A DNA stretch of 64,000 nt from Hydractinia symbiolongicarpus (Eukaryota > Cnidaria > Hydrozoa > Anthoathecata > Hydractiniidae), in NCBI RefSeq assembly GCF_029227915.1, contig NC_079888.1, forward strand, positions 8,911,001 through 8,975,000. The letters are read 5' to 3'. Each line of letters starts with the position of its first letter. The stretch's first letter is position 1. The translations under genes and the position numbers were made by a program. This document shows, piece after piece, positions 46,759-61,700 of this stretch. Under the pieces are notes generated by a model, which was not told where the DNA came from, ran no database searches, and saw only the letters and a list, made by a program, of their open reading frames with translations.

Positions 46759-49700
46759 GTGAATATTTGTTTCAATGCCGTATGACATGCTTTGCTTTTG
46801 ATGACGTCAGCAATTAATTATGTAACCAAACATGATAATGAGGCTGCTTAAAATAATCTTAGTTCCTGATAATTATTATATCTACCAAATAATTTAAGTA
46901 GTTTAAAAGTTACTTTGATGGCGCAACTGAATAGGGTTAAGCGCATTAAACAAAACCAACCATAGAAATTATGTATCATAATGTCTTGCATCGTACTACA
47001 ACACGTATTTAAACCATCGCTAGCTATAGCATTCAACGTGATAAAATTATGGGGCTTTTGATTTTATGAAAAAACTTAATTAGGGAGTTTATCTGAAAAC
47101 CCTGTTTGCATACTTTATACCGAGTTAAAGGATGAAATATACCTAGGGTATTATTTTACACTGTAAGCCTTCCAAGTGGGGTAAGGGGCGAAACGTAAGA
47201 ACGTTTTAGAAATATATATTTGCGTTGTTATTGAAGGTAAGGTAGAAGTCATTGTGACGTGGATTCATTACTTCTTGGTTTGCATTGCTCATAAAGGCTA
47301 ATACACTTTTTTAATAAGAACCCTTAACTAGAAGAAAGCTCCACTTTTCTTTTTTTTTTGTAGTTGTTGCAGTTTAAGGGAGCACTTCGGTACTTCTTGG
47401 TATTAACAAAAGCTTAAAATTTTCTTAACATGCTCGAACGTTTTAAGCCTCTAATGTGATGTTCTGTAGTTTGAACTTATTGAAAAAAGTGCAAACGAGT
47501 AACAGCTGTTTAACGCTTCTGTGTGACTTATCTGTTTTACAAGAACTTCAAGTTTAGTCTTAATTTTTCACATGTTTAGCCTGAATTTGCTATACTCATA
47601 AAGTTTAATGTTTTTGGCGTCAGAGCGCTTAATGACTTTGGAAGCGCTCTGGATTAAAGACATTACACCAGATTTAAATACAAAAGAAGAATACAATAGC
47701 CACACATTAACCATCAAAGTCTGATTGATTATTTTATAATATACATATAAGGACTTTATGATTATAACTTAATTTTTTATGCTCAGATAACCTTATAAGA
47801 ACGTAGTGTAAATACTGTATGATATGTGTATAGATATGTTTCTATTCTTAACAGTTTTAACTGTTTTTATTGATTCATTTCAAACCTTAAGATGAAATTT
47901 AATTTCAAAATATGTTTTCAAAATTTTACATTATTGGTTATTTTTATTGATTAATCTAATTACAGGGATTTTTTATCGTACAAGAAACTTCTTGTAATAT
48001 TTATATCCAGTTGTAAACAAGTACATAATACCATACACAGCTTCAAAGTTATTCTTGTTGGACGTTGACTGGATCGTGATTTTGTTGGTCGAAACACCTC
48101 ATTGATGCCAGATTTCTTAATATTATTTGCTATCTTCATTAGGTGTTTTTGTCCCCAATTTTATGTGGTGTATTTAAAACAGATGTACAGGGAACAACCC
48201 TAGAAATAAGAAAATTAAATCGGTATACATGCATAATCATCTACAACCTACGAAATAAAGCACTAGATGTTACTAATATATTAAAAAATGGTATAAAAAT
48301 TATTATGCCCCATAGACATAAAGCAAGGTATCACAATTGACATTATGATCAGGAAGATAAAAAGATCAGGAAAAACTATTGTTTGCTTTGTCACAAGAGG
48401 GCTTAAAACGGGATTGAACAGTTGCATTAAAGTGATCAGGTGTCAAATTTCCAGTTGATGGTATTTAGCTTCCACACCAAAAAAAGTATGTATATATAAA
48501 TATGAAACCAGAATCAGGTCTGTCTGAGTTTCATATGTTACGCTGGGTTTTTTGAAAGAAGGTTAGGGGCAAAAAAAGAGTGCACTTACAGTAGAAGCCA
48601 ACAGCTTTATCAGTACACGTAATACAAGAATTCGTAAATCATTCATCATCAACGTTTTTTCAAAATGAACACAAAGCCATAGGCAATTTCCACACCCAAG
48701 ACTTGTGATAAAATAGGTAACAGAATTAGCTATAGCTACACTAAAACTACACGATAATTTTTTTAAATAAATGCCTACTAAATTTTTTTTACAAAATTTA
48801 ACTGACTCAATGAACTTGTGACACGTGTTAGCTAACCAATGTAACAAGCAACAAGTGAAATGAACTTTTTACATTATAACGAAAACAAAAATGTTGTTTA
48901 ATACTCCTAAAGCATGAAGTACTTTTTATAACATTCTAGATGTATATATAACAAAAAGACACAGCTATCTACATACGAATAAAACATATACAACCCGCCC
49001 TAAAATAAATAAAAATCGACTTGTTTGTAGCAAAAGAATTAGATAAAATCGTTTCCGAGGAGTTGACATGGTCTAAATCCGCACCTGAGTTGTTGTTTTT
49101 ATCTAATGCTGTAATCAAAACTTTCTACCTCAAGAGCGTAGATGCTGAAGATTGAACAGCAGATCTTAGGACCCGAGACATTTCCATTTGGGAAGAATAG
49201 TTCTTTCAACTGGTTTTAAGCCTATATTTCGGTGTGTTTCGTTTTATATGTGTCATTTTATTTTACTTCTGTATATATTTTGCGCATGCACATATTTTAT
49301 TTTTTTAATACCATGCCGTACGAGAGCTAAAGAAACAATTTTTTGTAAAAGACTTATTATCTTATCTAAGGTTCCCATTTCAAGATGCGTTTATAGGTTT
49401 GACCAAAACATGTTTTTAGTAAACTAAAGAAATCTTGGATTTGGTACTTGTTAAAAATTAGTAGCTACATTGTGAAAGTGTTTGTTCACTAGTGACATAT
49501 GTCAAAGTTATACCAGCATAGCAACAAATAAAAACAAAAATTAAATTGTTAGAATTATAAATTTATTATAAAATATTATTAAAATTATTAATTACTATTG
49601 AACTATATTGAATTGATGAAAGTAAATGTTCAATGAATAAATTTCTCTCTAGCTGTGCCGGCATTCATAAATGAAAATGTTTTTGATAAGCATTGTAAAA

Positions 49701-49764
49701 TATTCCACACTACTCTTTCAAGTTTTCAAATACTTTTTGACATGAAAATTTAGTATCATTACAA
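46759..49764. other. intergenic, no gene recognised
   Basis: Contains a 10-bp perfect hairpin at 47621-47651 (cagagcgctt, 11-nt loop, aagcgctctg). No exon, RNA gene or recognisable mobile element otherwise. Confidence 0.4.
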
Positions 49765-52700
49765 ATGTCGATGTTTTTTGTGATTCTGTTACTGTCGTAA
49801 GTAGAGAATATTTATTTTCTGCAAATCTATATACATATAGGTAAAATTAAAAATTTGAGAAATTCTGGACAAATCATTAACATTACACACCAACATCTGT
49901 GACTACACTCCACAGTAATTACTTTGAATTATTTAAAATTGCGGAGATGGGGTAGTGGTAGAGCATTCGACTTGTAACCAAAAGGTCTCAGGTTCAAGCC
50001 CTTATTCCGTCGCACTTTCAAGAAGTGTTATCATTACATTTGTAGCCATTTCTTCACCACAAATTGACATTTACAGCAACTAAGACCAACAATGTATTTC
50101 CAGCTGCTAATTAGGCAGGATAACCCTGCTCTCGCTACGATTCCCTGCTTGCTTGAAGTGCCAGCGTCAGGTGGAACCCGTTCACATTACAGTCTGAGTT
50201 TGGACTATTGTGCCTTCTTTGGTCCATTTAACTTGGTATAATTTACTTATTAAAATGAATACCATAATGATATCGAAAAGGGGAAAGGGTGTCCCCACAA
50301 TGAATTGAAGATTTATCAAACTTTTTTCATTTAAAAACCTTGTTCGAACTATACCGCGATTTCGTAAATGCTTTAAACTGTATCTATATTCTTTCTGCAA
50401 GCTAAAACGAAATAAAACATTATTCATCCCTTTATTATTAACGTTTGTAAAAGAATGATATAAAGATGTTACTGCATAGGGGTTATTTGTTATGGGTTTA
50501 TTGGGCTAATGTAACCTAGGTACTATCGAAGGGCAAGAAGAACGAACCGTTAAGATTAAATCCCCAGAGACGTCAAATTTCCTATTCCGTATTTATTTAA
50601 TTACTTACCAACTAATATAAATAAAGTGAACCAGTTTTATTCAATGTTAAATTGTGCAAATTATGTCTAACATTTTATTCGTAGTGAATAAATTCGTGCA
50701 AATAATTATCGGTAAAAGATAAAATTTTGTTATGGTGTGATTCAGAAGAACGTTATTGCTCGTTTAAGGAAACTATTATTAAAGTGTAAACAACTTGAAG
50801 GCTAACTTAAAGGGGTAGAAAATTCAAAATCAACTAATCCAAAGCCATCGATTTGTAGGAAAGTAAAATATAGTTAGAAAAGTCACAAAAGGAAACACGT
50901 GTGCAAGAAAGTTTGGACATCATGTACAACTTGCTAAATAAAGAAGGAGTAGTATCGCCCATAGTAGCAGTAGGTTTGGCGCCATTACTTTGTTTTCTTA
51001 TTTTTCTATTATTACATTCATTCATTAATTCTGTTTTAGCGCGTTTACCATTGCACATGCACAAACGTGTGAATCACAATATTTGTGTCGAAATGCTACC
51101 AATGATGGCGGAAAGTCATTCTTTGCATATTTTGCTGGTGAGCCTACCGAAGATTCTTTTTTGAATATAACCGACAATTTTCTAAACACCACTGCTGTAA
51201 ATCAAAAAGCGTGTGTCAAAAAATGCATGCTCAATGCCACATGCTTTGGAGCAAATGCTGGACCAATGGAAACTATGTTTGACGGAATGCAAGTACATGA
51301 ATTTGTTGAATGTCATCTCTTCAAAGATAACATGTATTCAAATAAATCATTGATGGTAGAAAAGACTGGCTGGATTCACGTTTCTCTTAAGGTAAAGTAG
51401 AAATAAGTAATTTTACTGACTAGCGAGTTGTACTGGACGTATAGAGGTCCTTTTTTATGATCAGTGGAGAGTTTACTATTACTATTCCGAATATTTATAC
51501 AGAATATAGCCACTTCAGTGTTTGAAACACTGTTATCAATGTAGGTCCTGTGTTCAGAATGTATACATTAAGTATACGCCGGCATTACCTACCCATTTTC
51601 CCTCACATGGCATGGGTTGACCCGTAGCTGTGGTAAAGACACTTGCTAAACATGCCCGTGCTGTTGAACGAGCCACGAACCTTATGATTGCGAAGCGAGC
51701 TCCATAATTACAAGGCCACGCGCACACATCATCTGACAGCATTTTGAACGCGACAGGGCTAAAAGATTGCTTCCTTTGTTCTGATTGGTTGTTATATATT
51801 TTATCATTTGTTATTACCTTATTCCGTTACTCATGAAATTATCACGGTTTTTCAAAATTCGCGTTAAGTTAATGAACGTTAAGTTAATGAACCTTAAGTT
51901 AATGCAGTGTTAATTTAAAGACTGGTATTTTCATGACTCGTTAATTGAAATACTGTTAATTTGGTGACTTTTCTATAATATATAAAAGCCTTAATAAAAA
52001 AATAAGAAAATAAAATTCTTTTACAAATTTTCTACTACTTCCTCCTTATCAACGATAGCTCAACGATGCTCTCTTTTTCACCGATCTTTAAAATAGCTTT
52101 TGTATAATCTTCATACTCTGATCCAAAGTGGAAAATTAACTGAAAGCACTTTTTCTTCTAAAATTATATAATTTTTAACATTGCCTTTCCAAACAACAAA
52201 ATCTTTTTTTTTTCGATTTCCAAACCGCCTTATAATAGAGTAGACCACTTCACTACCGTGGATTCTACTTTGGCCGTAATTATTCTCACATTCGCGTTAC
52301 ATAAATGTATTTTTGAAAACAACCTTGCTCAACCGCGTTAATTAAACGCACTTTTTAAAATAATTTAATGAACCGCGTTAATTTCATGACCGTTAATTTA
52401 ATTTGCGTTTATTTCTTGACTTGTCAATTTCATGAAATAAGGTATTTGTTGTCAATGAATTAACTAAAATGTTCATTACAATTCGTTACATAATTAGCAT
52501 TTTGGAACATTGCTCAGAGAATTAAATGTTATTCTGTTTTCAGCATTATTCATAAATTGGGCTTCCAAATAAAACAAGAAATGGAGAGATATGTTGGTTA
52601 GAAAAGCTGTCAAATTCTGCCAAACCACACCACAACTTAGAAAAACAAATGTTTTAAAAGAAATAATAACAACTTTGTATGTTTTAAATTTAAAAGGATA

Positions 52701-55700
52701 TAAAATAATGATAAATAAGGATAGAGAATATTATTGGAGTAAATAGAAAGACGCTAATGTTATAGTCCTATTAAGTAGGAGATTCTCTTTAGAAAAGGAA
52801 ACTCTTTTATACTTTATTTTTACTTTTTTTACTTTTTAATACTTTTATTTCGTCAGCGTAGGGTAACGTCATGAGTCATTAACTGCTGAAAGATATTGAG
52901 TTGCAATTTTCTCATCAGTGAGGTGTGATACACCAAAAATGTTTACAGAACCTTACCTTCAATTGACGTATAGTTTTACCGACATAAGTAGAGTTGCAGC
53001 CACTACAAAAAAATTTGTGTACGACGCCCCAAAGCCACAAACATGGCGAACAATTTCAAAGAAAACAAGTTAACTGTTTATGGAACAGTTTTCTTATTTC
53101 CTCGCTTAGCTACAGTGAAACAGAACCTACATATGGAAATATAATAAGAACCTGTTCTTTAGGAACATCGTAAGTAGACAAGGAAACAGACAGTATGTGT
53201 ATATTATTGATAATTCTTTTGACACAAAAAAACTGGATAACAATACACAATAGCCACTTTTTCGATGAAACGTTTTTAAGAAATTTTATCCTGACGTAGA
53301 ATCTAGAGAAAACTCAGCAGGTACAAGAAAAATAACAAATTGATGTGAATGAATGAAATAACAAAGAATACACTAAACCATATTTATATGGTAAAGATAT
53401 AAAGCTGGTAAAAAATTATCTACATAGCATCGTCAATATATTGTTAGTTTGTATGCAGGTGAGCAGTCTTCAAAGCAGGCACGTTCGTGGAGAATAAGTT
53501 TATCCAAGGTCGGTTTCAAAAGGGGATCCGATTGCAATGCCATTAATGTGCTTTTTATAATCATCAAAAAATATAACATAAATTATAACATAATTTTTTG
53601 TAGCCTGACTGAGTAAAGTACGAAAATCGCCCAAGTTAGTGTCCATATATAGCAGAGACACACGTATATTAAAAGTCTCGTCAAGAGTCTATGGATATAT
53701 ATGTACTAGCCATGTAGAGATTACGATTTTCGTCAGTGAATAAGAAAGAATCCTTGACAGAGAATGAATTAGCAGTTAAGGGCTTTAACATTGCAACCAG
53801 AAACTGAGCTTATTATATGTTGGAGTGCCAATTGCAGAGATAATAGTTTTAGAAGGAGGCAATCCTCCTTTTGACTTTTTGTGCACGCAGAGTTTAATCT
53901 TCGATTCACGAATGTTGAGATATGAACTGGAATTAAGCAATATATAAACAAGATCCTTAATCAGGAGAGGAAGATTAGAGATATTTTAAAGACGTTACTT
54001 GATAAAAAATCTATATTGGATTGTAGATTTCTTATTGGGTCATTCCATGCCAACTTAACCAATGCTTCCATGTCGACCTTCACAGATTTTGTTGAAATTT
54101 TTACCACACATTTATATCAATAAGATCAATAAGATATGGAAATTCTGAAATTTTTAACTTCCTACCTCGAGTGGTTCCCAGGATATGACCTTCATAAATT
54201 TTCCCCATTCTGGCCATTTCCCAATATTAACGAAATCTTTTGTTTTATGTATGGAGACCCAATGTCTCTGAACGTCTATAATATCATAGTATTCCATCCA
54301 TATTATTTAAAGAAACCAAACTGATATTACAAAAATTTTAGAATTTCGCCATTATGGCAATCCTTTTTTTTTAAAGAAATATTTTTAAAAAACTGTAATT
54401 TAGAGCAAAGTAGTCACATTCTTCTATATCACCCGTGAGCAGTTTAATAAAACAAAATAGTCATAAATCATACAATACACATGATACAATTGTTTATGGT
54501 CAGTATTTAGACAGGTTGCGAATAAAATATAACCCCTGCTAGATAATTTATTTCTTAAAGAAGTTCTGTTACAACAAATGTCTTTTTTCCTATGAACTCT
54601 AAGTAGTTTAGGAAAATAAAATAAATAGCTAGGCATATGTCATACAATTCACATAGAATTAAAACTTTAAAATAACGTTATTTACAGTCAATAAAACACA
54701 AAGTTAACCTATATTATATAAATTTTAAAGAAGTTCTCTCTACAATAAGTAAATCATTATTTACATTAAATTGACAAAAGCGAAAAGTGAAGGTAAAAGA
54801 TTCAAAAGCAAGTTGAAATTTTTGATATAAGATAACTTGTTCTTTTTCAGAATACTGGCTGCGACGAAGGAAAATGTAAGAACAATGGTATTTGCATACC
54901 AGGCTATAATGACGATTCATTTACTTGTGAATGTCCGATGTCACACTGGGGAGATTTCTGTGAAGAGAGTAGGTTGCTTTCTTTTTCATCATATGCAATA
55001 CCACATTTATTTACATAGCTAGCCTCACAAGTATCGATGGAAAAACCCTGTCTATTATTTCCCGGAGAGACCATGGCTTAGATGAAGAGTCCTTAAGTAT
55101 TTACTTTTCATTTTGAACTACACACCCAATTAGGGTCCGCGTTCATCAGACAACTCCCTGCAACACCCAAAGACCCACACAATGTGCCATTTCCCCCATT
55201 TCCTTCACATAGCTGGGGTTAACCCGTGGTCATGGCAACATTCATTCACACATATTAAGTCACCTCCAATTTTACCCTCCTCTCTACTGTTTTGACAAGA
55301 TTTGACATCAACTTTGTCAGCGTCTATATTATTTTGACAAGATTTGACATCAACTTTGTCAGCGTCTATATTATTTTGACAAGATTTGACATCAACTTTG
55401 TCAATGTCTATATTATTTTGACAAAATTTGACATCAACTTTGTCAATGTCTATATTATTTTGACAAGATTTGACATCAACTTTGTCAATGTCTATATTAT
55501 TTTGATAAGATTTGACGTCAACTTTGTCAATGTCTATATTATTTTGATAAGATTTGACGTCAACTTTGTCAATGTCTATATTATTTTGATAAGATTTGAC
55601 GTCAACTTTGTCAATGTCTATATTATTTTGATAAGATTTGACGCTAACTTTGTCAATGTCTCTACTGTTTTGACTAGATTTGATGTCAACTTTGTCAAAT

Positions 55701-58700
55701 AGGTTCAAATAATTACTTCTAACCATCCTGAGTTTAAGATTTGCTGATAATAACAGCTAAAACAATCAATGTAGTAATTTTATTTTGGAACGGCTAACCT
55801 GCAGTATTTTAAATTTTAACCTCAGAAACACAAAGCCTAAGATACCAGCTGGAGCATCAAAAAAATATAAACTCAAAAGTGTCAAAGAAAATTGGAGTGT
55901 GAAATGTAAAAAACTAAATCTGCCAAAATACTTGTAAAGTAAATCAAGGTTCACCAAGAACAATTGAGCAAAACCCATAAAATTTTAATCACTAGAAAAA
56001 TTACATACATAACAAGATAACATAATTCATTGGATCAAATGAAAAGAAAATGATCACGAAATTTCCAAAACCTACAATTTGCATCATGTGAAATAAAAAT
56101 CTATATACCAAAAATTAGTTATTTAGTCTGTTGCATACCACCTTGCTAAATTAAAACTTTAAACAAATAAAACAACTTAAATTTCAATTAATTTTATTAA
56201 TTATTGTAATCAAAATGAACGAAATAAAGTTCAAATTTGCTCTCAAAATTACCATGTATAAACGTTATCCCGCTCTTGCTTATTTCTAACTAGTCGTCTA
56301 CCCGTTGAAATAACCACGGGTTCGCCTGCCTTTATATATCGCATTTCGTGTTCCGTAACAGACAGACAAACAGACAAACGACGGTTATTATTATAAAGAC
56401 TAGTCGGTAAGGCCCGTGTAAAAATCCACTGAGGCAGTATAAAAATGAAAACGAAATCTTATTTGAATTTTGATGACGTCAGCAACCCATCCAAATGTTT
56501 TCACATTGCCCCGTAAAGCTTAAAGCGCTGATCAAGAAAATGTATATGATCGTGTGCTTTTAATGAGCGGTTAATGAGATATAAGGGTTTAAAACTTTTG
56601 CTGACGTCATCAGCCCGTCCATTCCGAAACGGATTCGGGGATCCAGGTTTGAAAAACTTACCCAAATTGGTCCCAGGTTGTCCCAAGTTACCTACGCGGT
56701 GAAAAATCATTGACGTCACCACCTCGTTTCCAAGTTACTTGGCCTCAAAGTTTTAGGTGCACTGTAATGGCTTCATTAATTTAATATAGGATATTAACGT
56801 TAATGTAGTGTTATTTTCGTCGCGTCGTAACATCAGAAAATTTAACATATTAGACATGCATTTTTCGGCAGCATCAAAGGAAAATTAACACATCCACTTT
56901 GCCTGTCACAGACACACAGACACACTTAGCGTATTATTATAAAGACTAGTATTTAGACCCGTGTAAAAATCCACTATAGATACCGAATAAAAAAACAGCG
57001 AAATAGTGAGCGAAATTAACCATAAAATTCATTGTTCTTTTCATCAAAACGTTTTGTTGGTAATTCCATTTAAGCTGAAATAAATAAAACCAATATGTTT
57101 TTCATATAACAATAGACACGTGCTTAAGGGAATAATAAAAATTAATTACCCGTGCATTTTATGTAATTAAGTTTATATTACACAAAGCTTTTTATGAGAA
57201 CAATGAAATAGATTAACCATCACTTTTTTAAAACAAAAATTTTAAATCAATTTGAAAAAGCACACAAAAGACAGAAAAAAAATAAAAGTTTACCAAAAGT
57301 GACATGTTACTGCGGCTGTTTCTTTAGAAAAAAATAACACATCCACTTTGCCTGTGACAGAGACACGGAACTGGCGTATTATTATATAGACTAGTTATTT
57401 AAACCCGTGGAATAATCCACTTAAATTTATTGTGCTTCTTATAACAAAAAGGTTTGTCGGTAATTTTTTTAAGACGGCTGAAAAAGAAACGTTTTAAACG
57501 AAATCCCGTGGAGATATAAAAGGTTAAAAACATTTAAAATTTATTCTATGTTTCTTATCACAAAATCATTTGTTGTCAGTTTCATTTGAAAGGCGCAAAC
57601 AATTAAAACTTTTGAACGAAATTGACAACTATAATAATAACGTTAATTGCCTATGACTTTACTCGTATAACAATTTATAACAAAGCTCCCGTTACGGTAA
57701 ATTTAAATTCACATACAATAAAATTAACTAATTAATTCACTTTATTTTATAACGTGATTTGTTTTAGCCAAACAGCGAAATTCATTGCTCTTTTCATCAA
57801 AAAGTTTTGTTGTTAATTCCATTCAAGCGGGAATAGATAAAACCAATATTACGGGAGTAATAAAAAATTAATTAAAAATTACCTGTGACTTTTGTGTAAT
57901 AAAGTTTACATCATTACACAAAAGTTTTTATGAGAACAATAAAATAAATTAACCATGACTTTTTTAAAACAAAAATTTGAAAACAATTTAAAAAAGCACA
58001 CAAAAGACAGAATAAAAAATTAAAGTTTAAAAGTGACATGTTACCGCGGCTGTTTCTTTAGAAAAAACAACACATCCTGTTTGCTTGTCACAGAGACACG
58101 GAACTGGCGTGTTATTATATAGATCACGAACCACACTTCACAACTCTGTAGCCATGGCCACTCCTAAAAGGGTATTTAAACATTTTTTGATATAAAGTTG
58201 CAAAATGTTAATGTCACGACGATTTAGCCTGTTTGGAACAATAATAGAATTAATAATAAAAAAAAGGAAACATCTAGCTAGCAATACCGATATAACTGGC
58301 TAGCAAATGCAGCATTGGCAAATAGTCAATTACATTGGCAAATAGTTAATCACATTGGCAAATAGTTACATTGGCAAATAGTCAATCACATTAGCAAAAA
58401 GTCAATCACATTGGCAAATAGTCAATCACATTTAAGAATTAATTTTTGGGTCCAACATAACTAAAAAGTGATTCTTCACAAAGTAAATTTATTTTTTTTT
58501 GACAAACGCACAAATGTGACAGCAAAATTTATTTTTAAAAATTCAACTATAGTACGAGTTAAATTATAAACTTAAATTAGGAAAGAAAACTTTCTACTAT
58601 AAAAATAACATTGTTATTTCTTTATTTTAAACACTTTTAGAACGGCCGTTTGCATTCGGAGGGACGACAACCGGACTTACAGTAGCATACTGCCATTACC

Positions 58701-61700
58701 CATTTAGTTATGGAGGAAAGGAGTACAAAGATTGCACCTTTGATGCTCCTCCAAGTCTCACTGCAGTTAGGGCGTGGTGTGGCACAACTGCAGACTCTAG
58801 TGTATTTGGATACTGCGCGTTTAGTAGGTGTTTTTGGTATTTCTCAGTCTTGTATACTTTATTATTGTTAGTCAGTATTTTAAAGATGGTCATTGTTCTG
58901 GTGAGTATTTTTATTGTCCCAAAATGGAACATTGTTTTATCATCTACAATATATCCTGAATTCAAAGAAATGTCACTGTTTATGTCTAAAATACATAATT
59001 TCGCCACCTCTCACTAACAGATTCTTACGTCTTAACAAGAAGCCAAGATGGCTACGAAAATAACGTCTTCCTTTATTTGCGCAAAAGACATTCTAGAAGA
59101 ATTAATGCAATAATATTCCACATACCTTTTTATTCACTCGTACCAAGCTTTCAAAAACGAAGCAGTTTAATCTTTGGACCATTTTTAGTTGAATGGTTTA
59201 TTAAGGTGATAAAAATTACTATTTTGATGTCTTAGTCATTTTCAGCATTTCACCTCTCCCTAGAAAACAGAGCTATTAGAAAAGTAAGAATTAAATTTGG
59301 GAGAAATTGGTGGGAATAAAAACCATAAATATGTGAAAGAACTTTTGAAGTTTTTTGAATTTTTCTGAGTCACCCCTTCCAATGTATTTTAACCTCCAAA
59401 TTAGATGTAAAAATGCACGTCTGCACTTTGTTTTTCCATATTATGTTTTTTTTTTGAGGAATGAGGGGGACCCTTTTTTTTTCAATTTTACTTTCTACAA
59501 ATAATACCAGTTACCAAAAATGAAATTGCAGTCCAGTTTTCATGTTCGGAAAAATTGAAATTTGGTAAGAAAAGCTTTGCATGGACCAATTGTTTCAAAT
59601 GACTTTATTTGAGAGCAAAGACGTTTTTCCTAGTTAAAGGCTTCCTGCAGTTTGGGTAGGGAGCTAAAATAATTTCTTATTAGCATATTGCTCCAGATTT
59701 TGCATCACAATGGAAAAAGTAAATGACGTTTTTGGAACAACGCAAAACGGCCATTAGGCATGGTGCAATGTTATGGCGGCAATGTTATAGTCGCCGTAAT
59801 AATTTGCCTTTTTTGCAGAAGGGGGAGAGGAAGCAAAAAAGCCGTTAACAAAAGTTATGAAAGAGACTTCATATTGCCACGATCTTGGCAGAAATGTTTC
59901 TTAACACCGGGACATGTAAAGTAAATAGGCTAATGAAGGCAAATCTGTGTACATTCACGTTACATCAAAACAAAGGTGTGATTCATGCTTTAACTGTTTC
60001 AACGCGTTGTATTTTGCAACTATTCCATTTAGAGGCTATTCCTAATTGGAAGTTTACATTTGATGCAAGCAGAACAGAAGCTTCGAATACAGGCAGCAGT
60101 TCAGAGTGTGAATCTACTATTACGGCTAATTCTAAAATTGTGTCCGTCCCAGAACGGCCTGGAAATGTCTTGTATGTATATGGAGGGACAGCGATGACAG
60201 CTTTGTCCAATAACGATGAAACTCATTCTTGCTATCTGTAAGAGAAAAAACTATATTAAAAAATTTGTTTTTCCCTTTTTGTCTACCATGTTCTAAAAAA
60301 TCCATAGTTACAATTTAAGCGAAAAGGACCCTCCCCATAAAAATCTCAGCATTTATTTACCAGCATAACTCATCCACCAAATAGTATTAATTTAATTGCC
60401 CAGGAGATAATGTCCACTCAAATGGTCTTTTTGCAAGAGAAATCAATTCAATTTTTTTAATTCTGTGATTGCCTAGTTAGAGTTAATATCCTACAGATCA
60501 AAAGTTACCAGCCCACCAATAGGTCATTAAACTGTTTTTCTGTATTATGCATTTCGTAACCACAAAGAGACGTAAATCTCTATTTTAGTCAGCTACCTAT
60601 TAAACTGTATGACTTATTAATTACTTTTAATTTTACTAGTGATGTTGACACTTGTTCAGGCATTACATTTGCATTGTGGGCAAAGTTATTGCTAAAAGAT
60701 TTGAAACAACAAACTGCCTCCTATCCTTCTTCTCAAAGGACAACTGTCTTGCATGAGGATGTAAGTATCATGATTACTATTCCTTGGTGTCGTTGGAGTT
60801 AGTAGCAAGAAGGACAAATAATTGGTAAATAAGGTTTTAAAAGCGTAAGCTTAATGTTAGAAGGATTTTTTTTAAAAAAAATAAGCACATTTTTAGAACT
60901 GCCAATACTTAGACAAAAAGATGATAAAGAACACAAAAAAACACTTTAAGAGTGACACAAGGAATATCTTTCTTGGTTTATGTACACAAATCCTTCTAAT
61001 CCTTCTCCTTTTATACAAGTATATATCTTCCAAAACTTAATCTGGTTAATATTTCTGTGGTGAATATTAAAACAAGGTAATATGAACATGTTACGGTGTC
61101 CCGAGAATCCGAACGCAGGCATATTCCACAATGTATCTATATACAGCAAAAGGGTGAGAGCAATTGAGCAGCTGTATTTTTCAGCCTAGTATGGGCTATG
61201 GCATGGTATAGCCTCATTATAACAAAAATTACATGAACAAATGATAATTTAATTAGAATACTAAAGAGTGTCTGTGTTAAAATGTGACTGTATTTAGGAA
61301 TTAATGGAACTCATTCTAACTTTAGAACTTGGGTCCAACACTATGGTATGATTATCAAACAAGAAATTGGACGATAGAGTATCAGTCAATGTATGATGTA
61401 GTATTCTCTACTTTTTTATATACTTTATTTCTTTTTGTTGATTTCTCCATTAGACATCTGTGTGTTAAATATTTAGGTCCCATGGAGCCTTTAATCTTAG
61501 CCATTATTTGTAACTACTGCCAAAATGTTCTATGAAATGCTTATAATCAATGCTAACAAAATTAAGGTCACACAGAAATACATGTACGATTAGAAAATAT
61601 CGATATTTCGTCAAAAAAAAACAGTACGCTGAAGATGTTCGTTTCCTTCTTATATCTCTTCTTTCATTTTTTGACACTTTATCAAGTAGATTTAAGCTGT

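Noticed and set aside
50901-51164. Plus-strand frame with a hydrophobic segment (APLLCFLIFLLLHSF)
   Set aside because: Out of frame with the PAN exon. The hydrophobic run comes from the T-rich polypyrimidine tract before the acceptor at 51039.
55277-55700. CRISPR-like regular array
   Set aside because: Units are contiguous with no unique spacers, in a eukaryotic intron; it is a minisatellite.
55205-55726. Long open frames on both strands over the minisatellite
   Set aside because: Produced by a stop-free 42-bp unit; no start context, splice sites or homology.
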